64,000 nt of DNA from Prostheceraeus crozeri (GCA_907163375.1 CAJQUW010003449.1:1-64000); one strand, 5' to 3'. Shown: positions 21,650-36,600, counted from the stretch's first letter. A program made the numbers and translations. The notes: generated from the sequence alone by a model not told the origin.

Positions 21650-24600
21650 CTGGAAGGTAAAACGTGATGATTAATTGCTAGGTGGAATATTTCTGCTTCT
21701 TTCTTGTTTTCATCAAGCTGCGATTTGCAGAAAAAAATTAGAGGAAGCTCAAAATATGTAGTGGTTCTACAACATCATCATAAATGCATGCCCAAAATGT
21801 TTTAAAATTCAAATTTTGAATGGCCACTTTTATTGTCAAAAAGTTGAAGGAGCTGGTCATAAGCCGGTTTCCATTATCTCCCACTGCCTTCCTAAAATAC
21901 CTTCCTAAAAATTCGGTCACTCTCTCCCTAAATGATCGCCTACTGTCCCCCTAAAAGGTCGTGCAGTATCCCCCTAAAAGGTCGTGCAGTAACTCCCTAA
22001 AAGATGATCCAGTATTTCCATAAAAATTCGGCCGCTGTCTCCTTGAAAAGCTTCCCTCAAATGTCGCTGGTATCTCCTTGAAAGGTCGCCAAGTGTCATC
22101 CTAAAAGTTCGCCCGCCTACCTATAATCTGTCCAATCAAATACTACTCATTATTCAACCCACAGCCTCTTGCAAATTTCGTAACAATGAAAATATACAAT
22201 TCTTTAAATCTTGAACTATCAATTTTGGGAATTCTGTCTTTGTTCTGCCTTCATACTCCAGAAATCAGCAGCGAATAATTCATTGTTTTTGTTCCTGGAA
22301 GGCAGAATTCCCAAAATTGATAGTTCACTTGCATTCTACAACATGTAACGCGTATAGTAACGAGGTAGCAGAGTTACCTCATTACTCACTGTAAATCGCT
22401 GGATACGAAAATTGCATACAAACATATACCAAAATTACATACAATTTGAAACTAACATCTGATGCGAGATTCTCGTATGTTTACAGAGATCTGGTATGTT
22501 TTTCATACCAAATCTCATTTACCTTCGTATGTGATTGGTATGTGATTGGTATGTAGCGATACGAACTATTCTATATGTGATTGGATGTTTTGCACTGAAA
22601 TACGAATTGTTGGTATGTTTTATATACGAGACCCGTTGGATTCATCCTTATTCGTATGACTCTGGTATCCATTTGGTATGTGCAGCTTTAAGTCACATAG
22701 CAAAAAAATATATGTATTACATAATACTGTCAAATAACTTTTTTCGGTAATATAAGTGGTGAATATTTTTTGTTTGATAGAGTGATATTTGAGTACATTA
22801 GATCTATTGTGAATTTTATGTTCCACGACTATGCGGTCGATGCTACATGTCTAGCAACATTAACAGGACGTTTAGTTAGCTCTACTTTATGGGCCAAGTT
22901 GATTAACGTCAATTCATTCAAACGATATTTTTCGTGCAATCATGTTGATTTATATATCTCAAACATAACTATTTTTGCGTTTAATGAATTATAATGTGTT
23001 TTACTTCGGATTGAAAATATGCCTTATTTCAAAATTACATGATACATAATTGTTGATGGTTGAATACTTATTGACTATTCATGAAATGCCTTAGACTTAC
23101 ATGTATTAAAATCGAATTAAGTATTGAAAGTAGGACTCCTGAATGTCTGAATGTCATTATCTCACTACTTACAGAACAGTAGTAACATTAGTGTGATCTT
23201 TATTGACAAAAGGCCTTAAATCAACATACTTTGGACATGATTTATGCTTTCTTTTAACATTGTGCTGGTATGGCTTTAGTATGTAAAGCATACCACATTT
23301 GAAAAAACATACGAAAAGCATACAAATATATACCAAGAGAATACAGAAATATACCAAAAAATATTTTGGTATGCTTCCTTCGTATGTGATTGGTATTGAG
23401 CGATTTACAGTGACGCGATATCAGTTGTAGAATGCAAGTTTTTGCCGATAGCATTGTAGCTTGCACTCACTTGTTATTTGGTTTAAGAACATTAACTTAA
23501 CATGTAGTGGAAGAGTTTTATGAGAGGTGTAATTCGCAGACAACACTTGTGCGCTTGTGTGGGTACAGGCATTGATGGACACACAATGATACACGATTCG
23601 GATCTTTCAGTGTGCTAAAATCGTCGTCTGCTGAAACGGCGTTTTCAAAAACGGCGTTGCATTTCATCGATGCCCCAAAATTGCAAGGTGAATTTATGTC
23701 TCAATCCTTAAAGTGAGTTCAGCTTTTATATAGAGTGAATTATTGTTTTAAAAATGACATGATCAGTAGTCAGTCCATCAAAAATACAATTCTCGTGCAT
23801 TTATTGGACTATACACTTATGGTCACCAGATTATCTCGCCAAATTTTGCGCCATATTCTCTTGCAAATGTCTATTCATTAAAAAATGGACCTTCCATATG
23901 ACAATCCGTATGATAGCGGCTCTAGGATTCACTAGAAAATATATTGGGAGCCATTTTGTAAAAGAATATATAAAAAAAGAAAGTTATATTATTAAGTCCT
24001 TCTGCTTCATAAACTACCAAAATGAACAGCTGAAACATTGCGTTACCGCTCAAGCTGCCTGAGAAGTGCATGCTTATAGGCTAAGGATAACAGGCGGTAG
24101 ATGTTTAATATAATGCAGAGACGTTGTGGAAAATTGTCTTTACTTATGTTCGACTGATAGCAATTGAATATACTTCCTGCAGCTGGTACCCTGACTGTAG
24201 ACGAAAATCAATGTGTTAAAGTCTGTGGAATGATGAAAGTTGGATTGGCATGTTTAATTACAGTTGATGTGACCTTCGGAGATCAATGTAGCACTAACAT
24301 AGAATATCTTTGAGACATCCAAAAAGGATAGCTTTATTTGCAAAATTTCCAGAACAGATTTTCATTATGTGTCATCGCAAAAATATCATCCTGAAAACTC
24401 ACAAAAATGCAAACCTTGTCTATTTAAATCATTTATCTCCTAAATAATCTAAATGTAATTTCCGGTCCTTCCTCCACAGCGAATGCAAGTGCATTTGTAA
24501 CATCAGTCTTCCTCCTAGAACAATTGGCACATGACATCTTCTAATATTAGATCTTCGGCAGATAAACCTATGGATTTAATTTTCAGAGAGCAATTATGGC

Positions 24601-27600
24601 TTCTAAATAAATATTTCGGTATGCATGCATTCAGAGCTTGAAGTCTCATTTCATGGTCACGGGCTTGAGAACAAGGGTGGCATGAAGCGAGTTGGGTTTG
24701 GAGACCGCTCCAGCAAAATAGATTTAGAATTGCCATAGCTTTGAGCTTTGCATGATGTTGCACTTACTTTAATGCAATTTAGACCTGCAGTAAGCGTAGA
24801 GATATTCAGCCTTGTGTTTGGATGGAGTATCAAGAAAATATCAATGGAAAACTCGATCGTTCCCCATATTCGACACATGAGAAAGCAGACCGGAATCCAT
24901 AGAAATAATTTGACTTGAAATATATTTTCTTCTCGATCACGACCACTCTGACTGAGATCCGAATTAACTAGCATGTTTCCGTTTCCTGCGGTATCTGGTA
25001 AAAGCGAAGAAGATTCCGTCACAGCCCATGTGAAACTGGTTCCGCTTCTCTGCATAACAAAGAAATGCGCAAACTTCAGAGCTTATAAGTTATCATAGGC
25101 ACTAATAAAATCAATTTGCTGCATCGGATACAGATCTGTTTAAGGAGATGAGGTAGGCCTACATGCCTGATGATGTTTAAATTCATTACTATTTATACCA
25201 TTCCCATGTAGCCTCACTTGTGACTGTGCAAGATGATATCTCGACAATTAATGTAATTCTAAGCCCAGACAATAAGTGATAAGAAATATATAATGACGTT
25301 TATTTCAGGATAACTGCCTCAATAATAGGAATCGTGAGGCCGGTACTCAGAAGACACTTAAATGTAAACATAAATTTAAAATGAACATAACAATGAAAGA
25401 AAATGGCAAGATACAAAAAATAACACAAATTAGACTGCAAATTACGTAGTACAAACGGACGTGGTCATAACTAATTACTTAATATCTTAAACGGAAAATC
25501 CATCATTGCTTAAATTTGACATAAAGACCAAGAAACTGGATCGGCATTGAGAAGTTCCGCATAAAGGAATGCGGAATTTCCCGGAATTAGGCAAAATACT
25601 TGGAGCGAGAAAATGCAAAGGATGCGATGTGTCACTCGTTAAAGACTGGAACATACGGAAGCCAGTTATGATTCGCCTATACTTGAGTGGAATAAAATTT
25701 GAGCACTGACATCCACTGGAACCATATATCACCTTATGACATCTTCCCTGAATTCTTTCAAGCATATGGGTGTTGCGCTGCGACAAGTCCACAAATAAAG
25801 GAGCCGAATATTCTGTTATAGATCCTAAATGCAACATGCTTCTTCTGTTATGAATTTCTCTTTTGAGGCACAAGCAGTCACATCTGGCATCGACTCACAA
25901 TACGTTAGGTGAAAGGATTTAAGTATAAATTGCGAAGTCTAGACATGTCCCATTTGATTCCCCTATCCATTGACTGATTCTATCCATAACTCTTCAGTAA
26001 CAAGAATAATTATGTAGGTCTACCATATTGTTGCAATAGCTAAGATCAGGTTTTTGTCATAATTGCTGAACAGAAGCCTCCCACATATACAGATTTCCCC
26101 GAGCTAGTTCAATTCTAACGTAAACAGGTTCAAGATGAGTCATGCAATTCAAAGACCATAGATAGAGGAACCATTTTTCAATCATACGTCATCTGAGCTA
26201 CAGCGCCATGGAACACAAGCTCGTGTTAAGGTATTCAAGTTCAAGATAATTGATCTTTGATTGATCTTTAAAATTGCCCTGCTATTCACAAAACTACAAT
26301 CAATCTCCCTAACACATCAATTTCCTTTTCATTAGTATATCATCTTGGATTTCTTCATTGCGAACATAGACAAATGCATTAGTGCAATGTTCTAATCCTT
26401 CTACGTAAAGATTAGTAAAGCTTTCTGATCGTACATGTAGTTTAGAACTGCCAACCGGCATTTCCTTAGGATTACGTAAATATGAAATTCTCTCTAGTAA
26501 ACTAATTTTATAAATAAAAAGAAAAGCCACATTTGATTTTAGATTTAGTCGGCACAACATATTTCGGCCAGCTCTCCTTCAGGTGCAACGCTGGACTGAG
26601 GTTACAACGATAAAATTTGACACAAGTGAACGCCATTTGATGAAAATCGATGCATGTGGCGTGACAGATGAAACACAGAAGCAAGCAAGAATACCAGCTG
26701 TCAAATACTATATATAAATAGCCGCTATTGTCATGTGTCATTTATTATTAATCTTGATATCGGTCTTTGTCTTTTTATTAATCCTATTAACGCCAGCGCG
26801 CTAATTTATCAGCATATTGAATTCTTCTTACAATAGCCGACTGTTTGAGGTATAGGAGATTCAATTATCTTTCTCAGTACACTGAGTTCAGAAGAAGCTT
26901 CTGAATAAATGAATCGACGAGGTGCGACTTGAAATTTTGTCAAAAGAGTTAAAACACGGTTTCTGAAAAATGTGCAATTGTTGTCCAAGGTTATAATGGA
27001 GAAAATATATCAAAGTATGTTTATCAGATTATATTTTAGTTCAATTGCCGATCTTTGATCAAAACACGATTATTCAAAAATAAACTTGTTGTGGAGAAAA
27101 TACAGCTGCTAAAATATCTGCGTACGATAATTCCAATAAGCATTACACAAATTGAGCAATATTCCGATTATTGTTGCAGCATATCCAGCGATCTTCTATC
27201 GTGGACCTAACAATGTATTTTGAGACCTCCACTGCGAAAACTGCGAGAAATTATGAAAAACACAATTACCCACCCAGCGCTACTACTAAATGTTGTTTCC
27301 AGCTGATAGTGACAACTTTTGTGACTCATATGCAAAAATTAGTAGCTGCTTCACAGTTGACACGTGATGGTTGTCGTGGTCTGTTGTCAATGATTATGCG
27401 TGGTGCCATGACACTCTACTGTTTGACGATTGACCCGAAGTACGTTTTGAAGCCATCTTCAATGTGTAAACGCATAATTTCAATTTCCCTCTTCTTTCCA
27501 ATTCCTTCATCATTCTTCATCCTAATTTGTGATTTCATAATTAATCATGAATATATTCATAACCAATAGTCCAAATCTTCCTCCATTGTAAAAGATATTC

Positions 27601-30600
27601 AGTTCGTTATTTCGACAATGTATTCTCCAAATCAAAAAAGTAAAATAATATTCTAGCTTTCGGACGAGTCCTCAGGAACTACAGCAAAGAGAGTGACCAA
27701 AGAACTGGACATGAATGCAAGCAACAAACAGTAAATGATGAATGTTCACATACGTTAAAGTGACCGAGCAACGTGACTACCTAAAATCTTTGAAACTAAT
27801 CAGAATCTACTCATGAAATTGACATTAGTAGAACATAGCCTACTGAAGCAAAATATCTTGAAAGGAAGAAAGTTACATGGAAGATCTCCATCGCTTATCA
27901 ATTTTCAGCCCATCGTCACTGTTCAAGGAATTTTGCTTCATGATCTGCATCCCTGCCTTTATCCTCCTATGATACCAATGCTTTTCATTACCAATAATGG
28001 AAAATCGACTGAAGTCCACTTTGTGATCGCACTTGTGGCCATGCTCTGCTATAGCTGATCTCATGTTCAGCTCACGAACATCCTCGTGCTCCTTCCTTCG
28101 CATCACGAACATCCCTCCTCGCTTTCCCTGATGCATCACCGATGTATACTGGATGACAATCATTGCACACCTCTTTGTAGATAGCTCCACCCTTCTCAAG
28201 GTCCGACAATTTATCCACTAGCGTCTAACATCAACATATAGCCTTTGTGCAATGAAACCGATTTTCTCACTCAGTCCGTAGGGAACCATCAATCTTTTCG
28301 TGGCCTCCACCTGTTTCTTGGAACCGTCCTTGCGGTTAAGCCATCCGGGTACCCATTTCGCCGGAGGACCCTACTACGTACGAGTATTCGCTCCGCTATT
28401 CTTTTCAGACACGTTAGGACCCCACTTCAACACACCAGAATGAGAAGATGTGAAGTCGAGATAACGGTTTGAGGACGTTTTCTTACGATGAACCGTCGTC
28501 TGCATTTTGTTATAGTTCTTGAGACCGAATGTAGCGTCCGAGAGCTCGAATTGTGTCTTACTTTCTGTATTTGGAAAATAAAGAGTTTAAATAGCGAACT
28601 GAATGTCTTTAGAAATGAAGCTCCGAAGCGAAGTATCAACATTAAATGATGTTCCTCCATTATTTCATTCAATACTTAAAACATGATGCGTACATTTGTT
28701 TTAGATACTTGACCATACAATTTATTCTATCATTTTTTCTTTTCCTCTTTGCGAAGAACGTCTCAAAACAGTATCAAATTTTTAAATGCACGACGTTTTG
28801 ACTTCCGACCAAGACTTCCGAATCGTCGTGCAATTAAAAATTTGATACTGTTTTGAGGCGTTTTTCGCAAAGAGGAAAAGAAAAAAATGTGCACCGGCAC
28901 ATTTCGCTATTTGGCTCATTGTTGCTATAGAAACTCACTGCATTATACTTTGTTCTACATATGAGGCTGCCTTTCAGAAACAGTTTGTAAATTTGTTGTT
29001 GTTCTGAAAGCAGAACAAAGTTAATGAATCTGGTTTCGTTAAATTTCTGCTGTTCTGTAATCAGAACGTAATTCGTGGCCTCTCTTCAAACCCATAACGG
29101 CCAAAGTAACAAAGTTAGCTATAGAACATGATGATAAATACTCACAAAAGTTAGATGAACTAATGACTTCAGGGCATGACGCAACTATGTACGAATGACG
29201 GAGAAGACACTATACACACATGTAGATGAAATGACAATATTGATAGATATGGAAAATGACATGGCTACCAAGGTAGCAACAAAGTGTACACAAACTTCTG
29301 TACACATAATGGAGGGCTTTTGTTGAAAATATATAAAGCATCCAAGATACCGTAGAACGGGGTGAATTGGGACAGCGGGGTGAAATGGGACTAATTTGAA
29401 TTTTAAGACAATTTACCTGTCTATCATCAAAACTAATTTATCAAATTCCATTTAGCTACACTTTTTTAGAAACTATCTGAAATTAACTTTATCTTTCGGA
29501 TTTTTTATAAATCCATTTATGCTTACGTATATATTTGTTTAAGTGGTACTTTAATTCAAATTAATCATATGATTTTAAGTTGCCATCTTAATTCACCTGA
29601 ACTGTTTAGATAGAAGCAGCCACATTCAAAGTGTAAGTATCTACAACGAGGACATATGTCGATACTTATGACGTGTATTGATAAATAAATGTAAGTTGCT
29701 GTATTGAGGCGATATACTAAATTAATAATAGTTTGTAATTTTTCATTGTCCCAATTCACCCCTCACTTTATGTCAACCTTATATTTAGGTTCCCTGTCCG
29801 TCGTTAAAGGTATTGTTTGGCATAACAAATCAGCTTTATTTGATAATATAGATACTACACTTCATGAATAAAATAACATCTCAAACACAAGATAAATTAT
29901 CAATAAAAATATTCATATACGAGCATTCTATTCGTCAAATAAATTATTTACTATCTGAGTTAGTTGCTGATTATAAACTGTAAAACTAAAAATGTAGCAT
30001 ACCCGAACTTATCATCACTCTATTTTAGTAAATGCTTCTATCTAATAACATTTCAACACATAATTGTTGTATACCTGTACATCGATTTTATTGACTATAA
30101 TATTTCCTCGTATTTCAGGTGTCCCAAGTCACCCCACCAGTTTTGCGAGACGATGCCGCGAAAATGTAAGAAGAAAACTGGCACAAGAGGATACAAGGCC
30201 CACGATCATGAAGTAATTGAGAATGCCGTGAAAGAAATTAATGATGGTATAAGCATACGGAATGCTGCCCAGAAGTATGGTGTTTCCAAAAGTGTCCTGG
30301 GGCGCCGGATTAAACATCAACAAACATTGAAACCAGGTGGACAATCAGCTCTTAAAGATGAGTTTGAAAGAGAATTAATCCAGAAAATTCTTATTTGTTC
30401 TGAATGGGGTTATCCCATGGATTTGTTTGAAGTACGACTCTGTTTGTGAAGTCCTATCTAGATTCAAAAGATATCCACATCAAGAAATTTCGAAGGAATC
30501 TCCCGGGGAAATGATCTCCCGGGCCATGAGTTTTTATCAAGACATAAAGGCGTTACGATTCGAATGACTCATAACATCAAAAGAGCAAGAGCTGAGGTTA

Positions 30601-33600
30601 GCAGAGGTGTGATAAATGAGTATTTTGATAACTTGAGCAAGACTTTGGAGGGAGTGCCTCCACACAATATACTTAATTACGACGAAACATGCTTTGTGGA
30701 TAATCCTGGCACGAGGAAATGTCTTGTTCGAAGAGGTTGCAAGCATCCGGAACGTGTAGTCAATAGTACGAAATCTTCTATTTCAGTTATGTTTTGTGCT
30801 GCTGCGGATGGAAGTATTCTTCCTGTTTACACTGTCTACAAAGCCACTGGGATGTGGCACACTTGGATGTTGAATGGCCCGTCCAATGCCAGATATAACA
30901 GATCAGCCCAGGGATTGTAAATAATTGATTGGCAAATAAAAAAATCAATTATTTTGCCATCAATTAATTAATTTATATTGGAAATTTATCAATCAATTAA
31001 TTGCAATTAATTGCCAATTTTCTTAATAGGACTACGTGGGCCTTAATTGCATTCATTCATTTAACCCTAGATGTGATTAATTTTCTCGACTTGATTTTTT
31101 GACTTTTTATAGAAAGGAACATTTATCGACGGATATTCCCTAGACTTTCTATTAATTATCTCTGAAATCAGACTAGATTAAAGACTCAAATTACAGGTAC
31201 TAAGATCTATTAAGAATATCTCAACTATGTTCTCAAGTGAAAAATGCGAAATGAGGTGAATTCAAATAATTTTTGTATTCATACAATAGAAGCAACCTGT
31301 ACTAGTCATCAATCATCCCTCAGCTCAGACTAAAAGTTCACACGAGTATGACATGCGTGTATGCATCCGCACGCCTGCGATTTTCAATTGTTAAATGGAA
31401 GTTGATCTCAAAGGAGTGTGTGTAGACCTAGATGGAGTTTGAATGTACAAATATTGAAGGTAAATTTTTTAAAAAAGTAGGAATGGTACCAAGTGCTAAC
31501 ATAGGCGGAATTTATTGACACTGATCCAATTAATTGCAATTAATTGACAATTAATTGCAATTAATTTTAATGATTCAATCAATTAATAATTGGATACAAA
31601 TTATCAATCAATTAATTGGTCCAATTAAATTGCAATTAATTATTAACCAATTAATTTTTTGCAATCCCTGGATCAGCCAGTGGATGGCTTGATTCAATTG
31701 CATTTACCGATTGGTTTTTTAAAGTAGCCTTGCGTTACCTCAGACGATTACCAGGTAGAAAAGTATTGATAGGTGATTGATAGGTGCCAGTCATTTAAGA
31801 AAGGATGTAATTGAAACGTGTGAAAGAAACAACATTGCCTTTGTATTTCTTCCCAGAAATTCAACACATCTAACATTAGATGTTTCATACTTCGGTCCTC
31901 TAAAGCTTACATGGAGAAATGTCCTTGACGAATGGAAGCGAGGTCTTTGAAAAAAATCAGTCTTCTTTGCCTAAGGATCAGTTTCCCGCATTACTAAAGA
32001 AAACATTGGAGCAACTTGAGTTTGATGGGAGAGGAAACAAAAACGTAGTAGCAGGGTTTGAAAAAGCTGGTATTGTACCTCTGAATCGAGAGAAAGTGAT
32101 ATGCCAAATTCCCGAATCAACTCATGGTGAGAACAGTGAAGAAAATAACCTCTCAGATGAAAATCTCTCCGATAGTTAGATAAACGAATTGTTACTACTC
32201 GTCGCAAGGCCAACATCGCAGCTGGAAAAAGTGCATCATTGATGGATATAAGTAATCCCACACAAGATTCGAGTGAGGATACAGATACAGGTTCTGCTAC
32301 TTATACTGAATCAGAGATGTCTGGCTCAGAGACAATACATCAGCCGAATGAGTTTGACAATGACATCGAAATGTCTGGAGATCGTAACGCATCTTTATCA
32401 GACCACGTAGAAAACTCCAGCTTGGTCACGAAACTAGGATCCATAAGCGAAGGTGCTTGGATCGTCGTCAGCCTTTCAACAACACGGAATGCTCAGAATA
32501 CTTATATCGGTCAAGTTCAAAAGGTATACGGAAATTACGAATTTGAAGTGAAATTTGTCGTACAGTATCGTAATGAGCCGCAACAGTTTGTTTGGCCCTC
32601 TATAGACGATGTCAGCGATATTGAATTCCCGGAAATAAAACGTGTTTTGAATGAACCTCCGCTACTCCGACGAGGTGTGATGCTCTTCACCGAGGTGTGA
32701 GTTTAACATGCATGTATTTACATGCGCACGATTCTATAGATTTTTTAGAAAAACATTTGTGGTAACTGTTTATAGATAATAGAATAAAGAATTTAGATAA
32801 AATTACTTGTGCTTTGGTTTTTGTAATAGAAAAGAACAAAATATGAAAACGAATTGTAATTAAAGAAAACATTGCTTGGGTTACTTATAGCTTTTATGTG
32901 GCATGTCACAATTCACCCTCAAGAGGGGTGAGTCGGGACAATTTTTGATGGGATATTTGAGATAGTTATCATGCATTAATTTATACAAATTGTACGTCAA
33001 TCCTTAGATGAAACTCTGAAATACATATAAGTACTATAGAATGGACAAAATTAAATTGTTTAAAATATGAAAAATCCGTCCCAATTCAACCCATTTTACG
33101 GTACGTAATGAAAAGGAAAAAGAAGAAAAACATAAAATAGAAAAGTAAGGAGGTAAAGAGTTGCATTTAAAAACATTATGATCCACAACATGCTTACACA
33201 CCGAAGATGACGAAGAGCCACGAGTTTGACTGCATAACCAAAGCAGAAGATGCTTCTTGACGCGTTGTACCCAACCGTCTATCAGTTCGGCCTGTGTAAC
33301 TAGCTCCGAATTCACATTCAAAATTGTAGATCACATGGGACCGGCTGACAAAGGGTATTGGATCTTTCAAGGGCCAAGTGGGGATGCGTTTAGTATCAAA
33401 CATAAATACTAGTCTGGCTGCTGGAAATGCCTGCTTGACAGCGAAAAAATGCGCTTGATAATCGCGCCAGTGAGAATCGACAGTGAGTGGCAAACGTAAT
33501 AGTCCGGGAGCTAGCGTGAAGTTGTGCAGGGAACGAGGTAGTACATAAAACTTTCACATAGCATAGTACACCTCTAACCTACTGCAAAACTTCGCGTCTG

Positions 33601-36600
33601 CCGGATCAGATCATTTGCTTTTCAGAAATAGAGAGGATAACACAATCCTATGTATTTCCAGTGGTAAAATTGTGACATTTAAGGTGTTGACTCCATTTTT
33701 TCGAATTTTTGCTCATAAAAGTTACACAAATTGGTATTTTGTTGAACTGGTTGTTATAGAAATCATCTACAGATCATGATCTTTCAAATGAGTTATCATT
33801 CAGTGACAGAGGATGAAGTAAAGTGTACAAACAGACACTTTTCGTTGAAGTATATCAACAATTTTCCTGAAATTTCTATGTTAAAATTTGCAGTTACACC
33901 AACAAAAAGTGTCTGTTTGTACACTTTACTTCATCCTCTGTCACTGAATGATAACTCATTTGAAAGATCATGATCTGTAGATGATTTCTATAACAACCAG
34001 TTTAACAAAATACCAATTTGTGTAACTTTTATGAGCAAAAATTCGAAAAAATGGAGTCAACACCTTAAATGTCACAATTTTACCATTGGAAATACATAGG
34101 ATTGTGTTATCCTCTCTATTTCTGAAAAGCAAATGATCTGATCCGGCAGACGTGAAGTTTTGCAGTAGGTTAGAGGTGTACTATGCTATGTGAAAGTTTT
34201 ATGTACTACCTCGTTCCCTGCACAACTTCACGCTGGCTCCCGGACTATAAATACACATCTTAGAATTTTGGGCCAAAAACTTCTAGATTGCTCGTGCGTT
34301 TAACATTGTAGCAACGAATAAAATGCGCTAGATAATTATTAGCTACAAAAACCGTTTGTTTTCCGTTTGAAGAGAGGCCACGAAAGCGCTCGCGCAATTT
34401 ATTGTTCTAGTTACTTCGTACATGTAATATGCAATATATGTTTTTGGTGACCTTGTTCCTTCTCAAATGTATTGGCAACTGCAATTGTTTCAAAGAACAT
34501 AATTTATGAATTGGCTATAAGTAGCTCAGGTTTCATTAGTCAATCAATTCTATCAGGTGCCTCGAATTTGAGTTTTGAAGTGACAACCAATCCTCCTAAA
34601 AGAGCGAGATACTAATTGCCCAATTCATATCAAAAAGCTTGTTGATGACAGCTGATGATATATGCCAATGAAAGTTCACTTATGTAACAAGTAGAGATAA
34701 GTTATCGTCAATGCTAGAGTGCTTGACGATTTCGACTGACGAATGCAGACATAAAGCATTGACAGCAACACTTGCAAAGTTGACTGAAGTGGGATTTCTG
34801 TGATCATTAGACTTAGAGGACCATTGTCAGGAATGTAAGGCTTTCCACATGCATTATCATTAATTCAAAATTTCCATTACGTACGAAGAAGGCATTACAC
34901 GGAAGCGACATCAAAAGATGCGACAGGTACTATGGGCTACATTCCATCACTAGCAAAAGCAACAGACACTAAAATGTATCTGACTGAAAGGAAGAAAGAA
35001 AGGTATCGCTGAGTAGGTACACAGTACGCGCTGCAAAACTGTTCACTCTAAGGTTGAGCGTCTGACTTTGAGACGGAAAGCTGTGCACAGCTAAGAGAAG
35101 CTATCGAATTTAAATGAAATCTAATGAATGATGACACTTTTCATTTTTATAAATGTTGGTAAATTATTTTTGAGTATGCGCCGAAGGCCTCGCACGTACG
35201 GAGAAGACGCCACTGCTGACTTCCTTTCGCATATATTCGTATGTGTTTGGTATGTAAAAATTCAAGCAACTCCTCTTGTGATTGGCTGATTAAAAACAGC
35301 TTAACAAAATAGTTTTTGGTATCCATCGTTCGCACGCGCTTGGTAGTGGGCGGTTTACAGTGTGCTTCTATTCTCCAACGCTCACCTACATTTTCCAATT
35401 TTCCAAAACAAGGAAAATCAAAAGATATGCGTGTAACTTGAATGTATGAAAAAGATAATGAAGTCAAATTGTTTTTAGAAATAATTTACTGTTGTCTTAG
35501 TCCTTACAGGCAGTGAGGGGTCATCGCGTGTGTTATCCAGATTGTACATCTTGTTAATATGCCAATAAACCGAAAATGTGTCGTACTAAATCTGTTGTTT
35601 ACCTGTTAAATTACTTGTGCTATTAGCAATTGGATATATGTCATTGAAACGTGTAGGACTTTTGCTACGCGTTTCAAGGAACATTTATGTGATAGGAATT
35701 CTGAGATTTGCCTGTCACGATGTCAACCCTAAGTATACTGATTTGCCATTGAAATGGAATTTAGTTGGATAAAATCATAAAGCATCCGGCAAATGTCCGA
35801 CGATCCGTTAAGGCTTTGGTATTACCAAGAACCAGCGAGCATTAATGAATGGATATGTAGGTAGAGAAAAGGACATATAATAATCGTTTTTGTCATCACA
35901 CATTCATAATGTCATAACATTTGTAAACTTTAGTACATTCTGTTTTCTTGTAGCCTACTTACCTGTGTTAGTGTCTTAATTAATGTTTCTTTGAATATCC
36001 TGCTTTTTATCCATTTTCTGTTACAAATTTGCTGCGTGTTATTCTTTGCTTTTAGCTATTTTGTGTTTGGTTTATTGAGAGTTCAACAAGCACAGCCTGC
36101 CCTTGAAGCGTCTGCTCTGCTAAGTTATGTGACGTTTATGACTGCCTCTCCATGACCACTGACAGTTCGTGCATGCATCTGAATAGCGTGCATGATTTTC
36201 ACCTATGTGATTTCATTATCTCTTTATTCGATTTTTTTTTATTTTTCTTTTTTCGTTGAAAGCACATCACTGAGAAGTCTTACTAGCTGGAATATAGGAT
36301 TCGAAGGAAAATTCCAGATATAGTTGTGATCTTGAATATGATTGCTGTCTAAAATTAGCAACAAAACAAGTGTTAAAATTTCATACAAACCTGGGGAATT
36401 TTATGGAGAATTTGATTAGGAGAAAGATGATGTGTTTTGATTACGAGGCAACCTCATTGAAGATTGCTCTGTATACCCCCTTGCAAATAGATTTCGTACA
36501 ATTTGGAATATAACACGATTTTTGAATAATTTTGAAATGTGGTGGATGAATAGCAGTACTGAAAGGAACGATGTGAGAGATGAAAATGTGATGGAGCATT

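Larger units (their letters stand above)
29350..33101 (+). mobile_element. Pogo-type (Tc1/mariner) DNA transposon, 3.75 kb
   Basis: The termini CCGTAGAACGGGGTGAATTG at 29350 and its inverted partner ending at 33101 (CCGTAAAATGGGTTGAATTG when reversed) are flanked by TA (29348-29349 and 33102-33103), the usual pogo/mariner target duplication. Copies of GGGGTGAATTGGGAC-like words recur inside both ends (about 29378, 29750, 30120 and 32910), which suggests transposase binding sites. The element holds a broken pogo transposase on the plus strand and a nested hAT MITE. It lies in intron 2 of the GPCR, antisense to it. Confidence 0.85.

Noticed and set aside
21880..22125. CRISPR-like array
   Set aside because: Units abut each other without spacers and decay gradually. 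The genome is eukaryotic.
27171..27569. 132-codon frame with hydrophobic C-terminus
   Set aside because: No recognisable domain or conserved motif. It lies in an AT-rich GPCR intron with repeat remnants on both sides.
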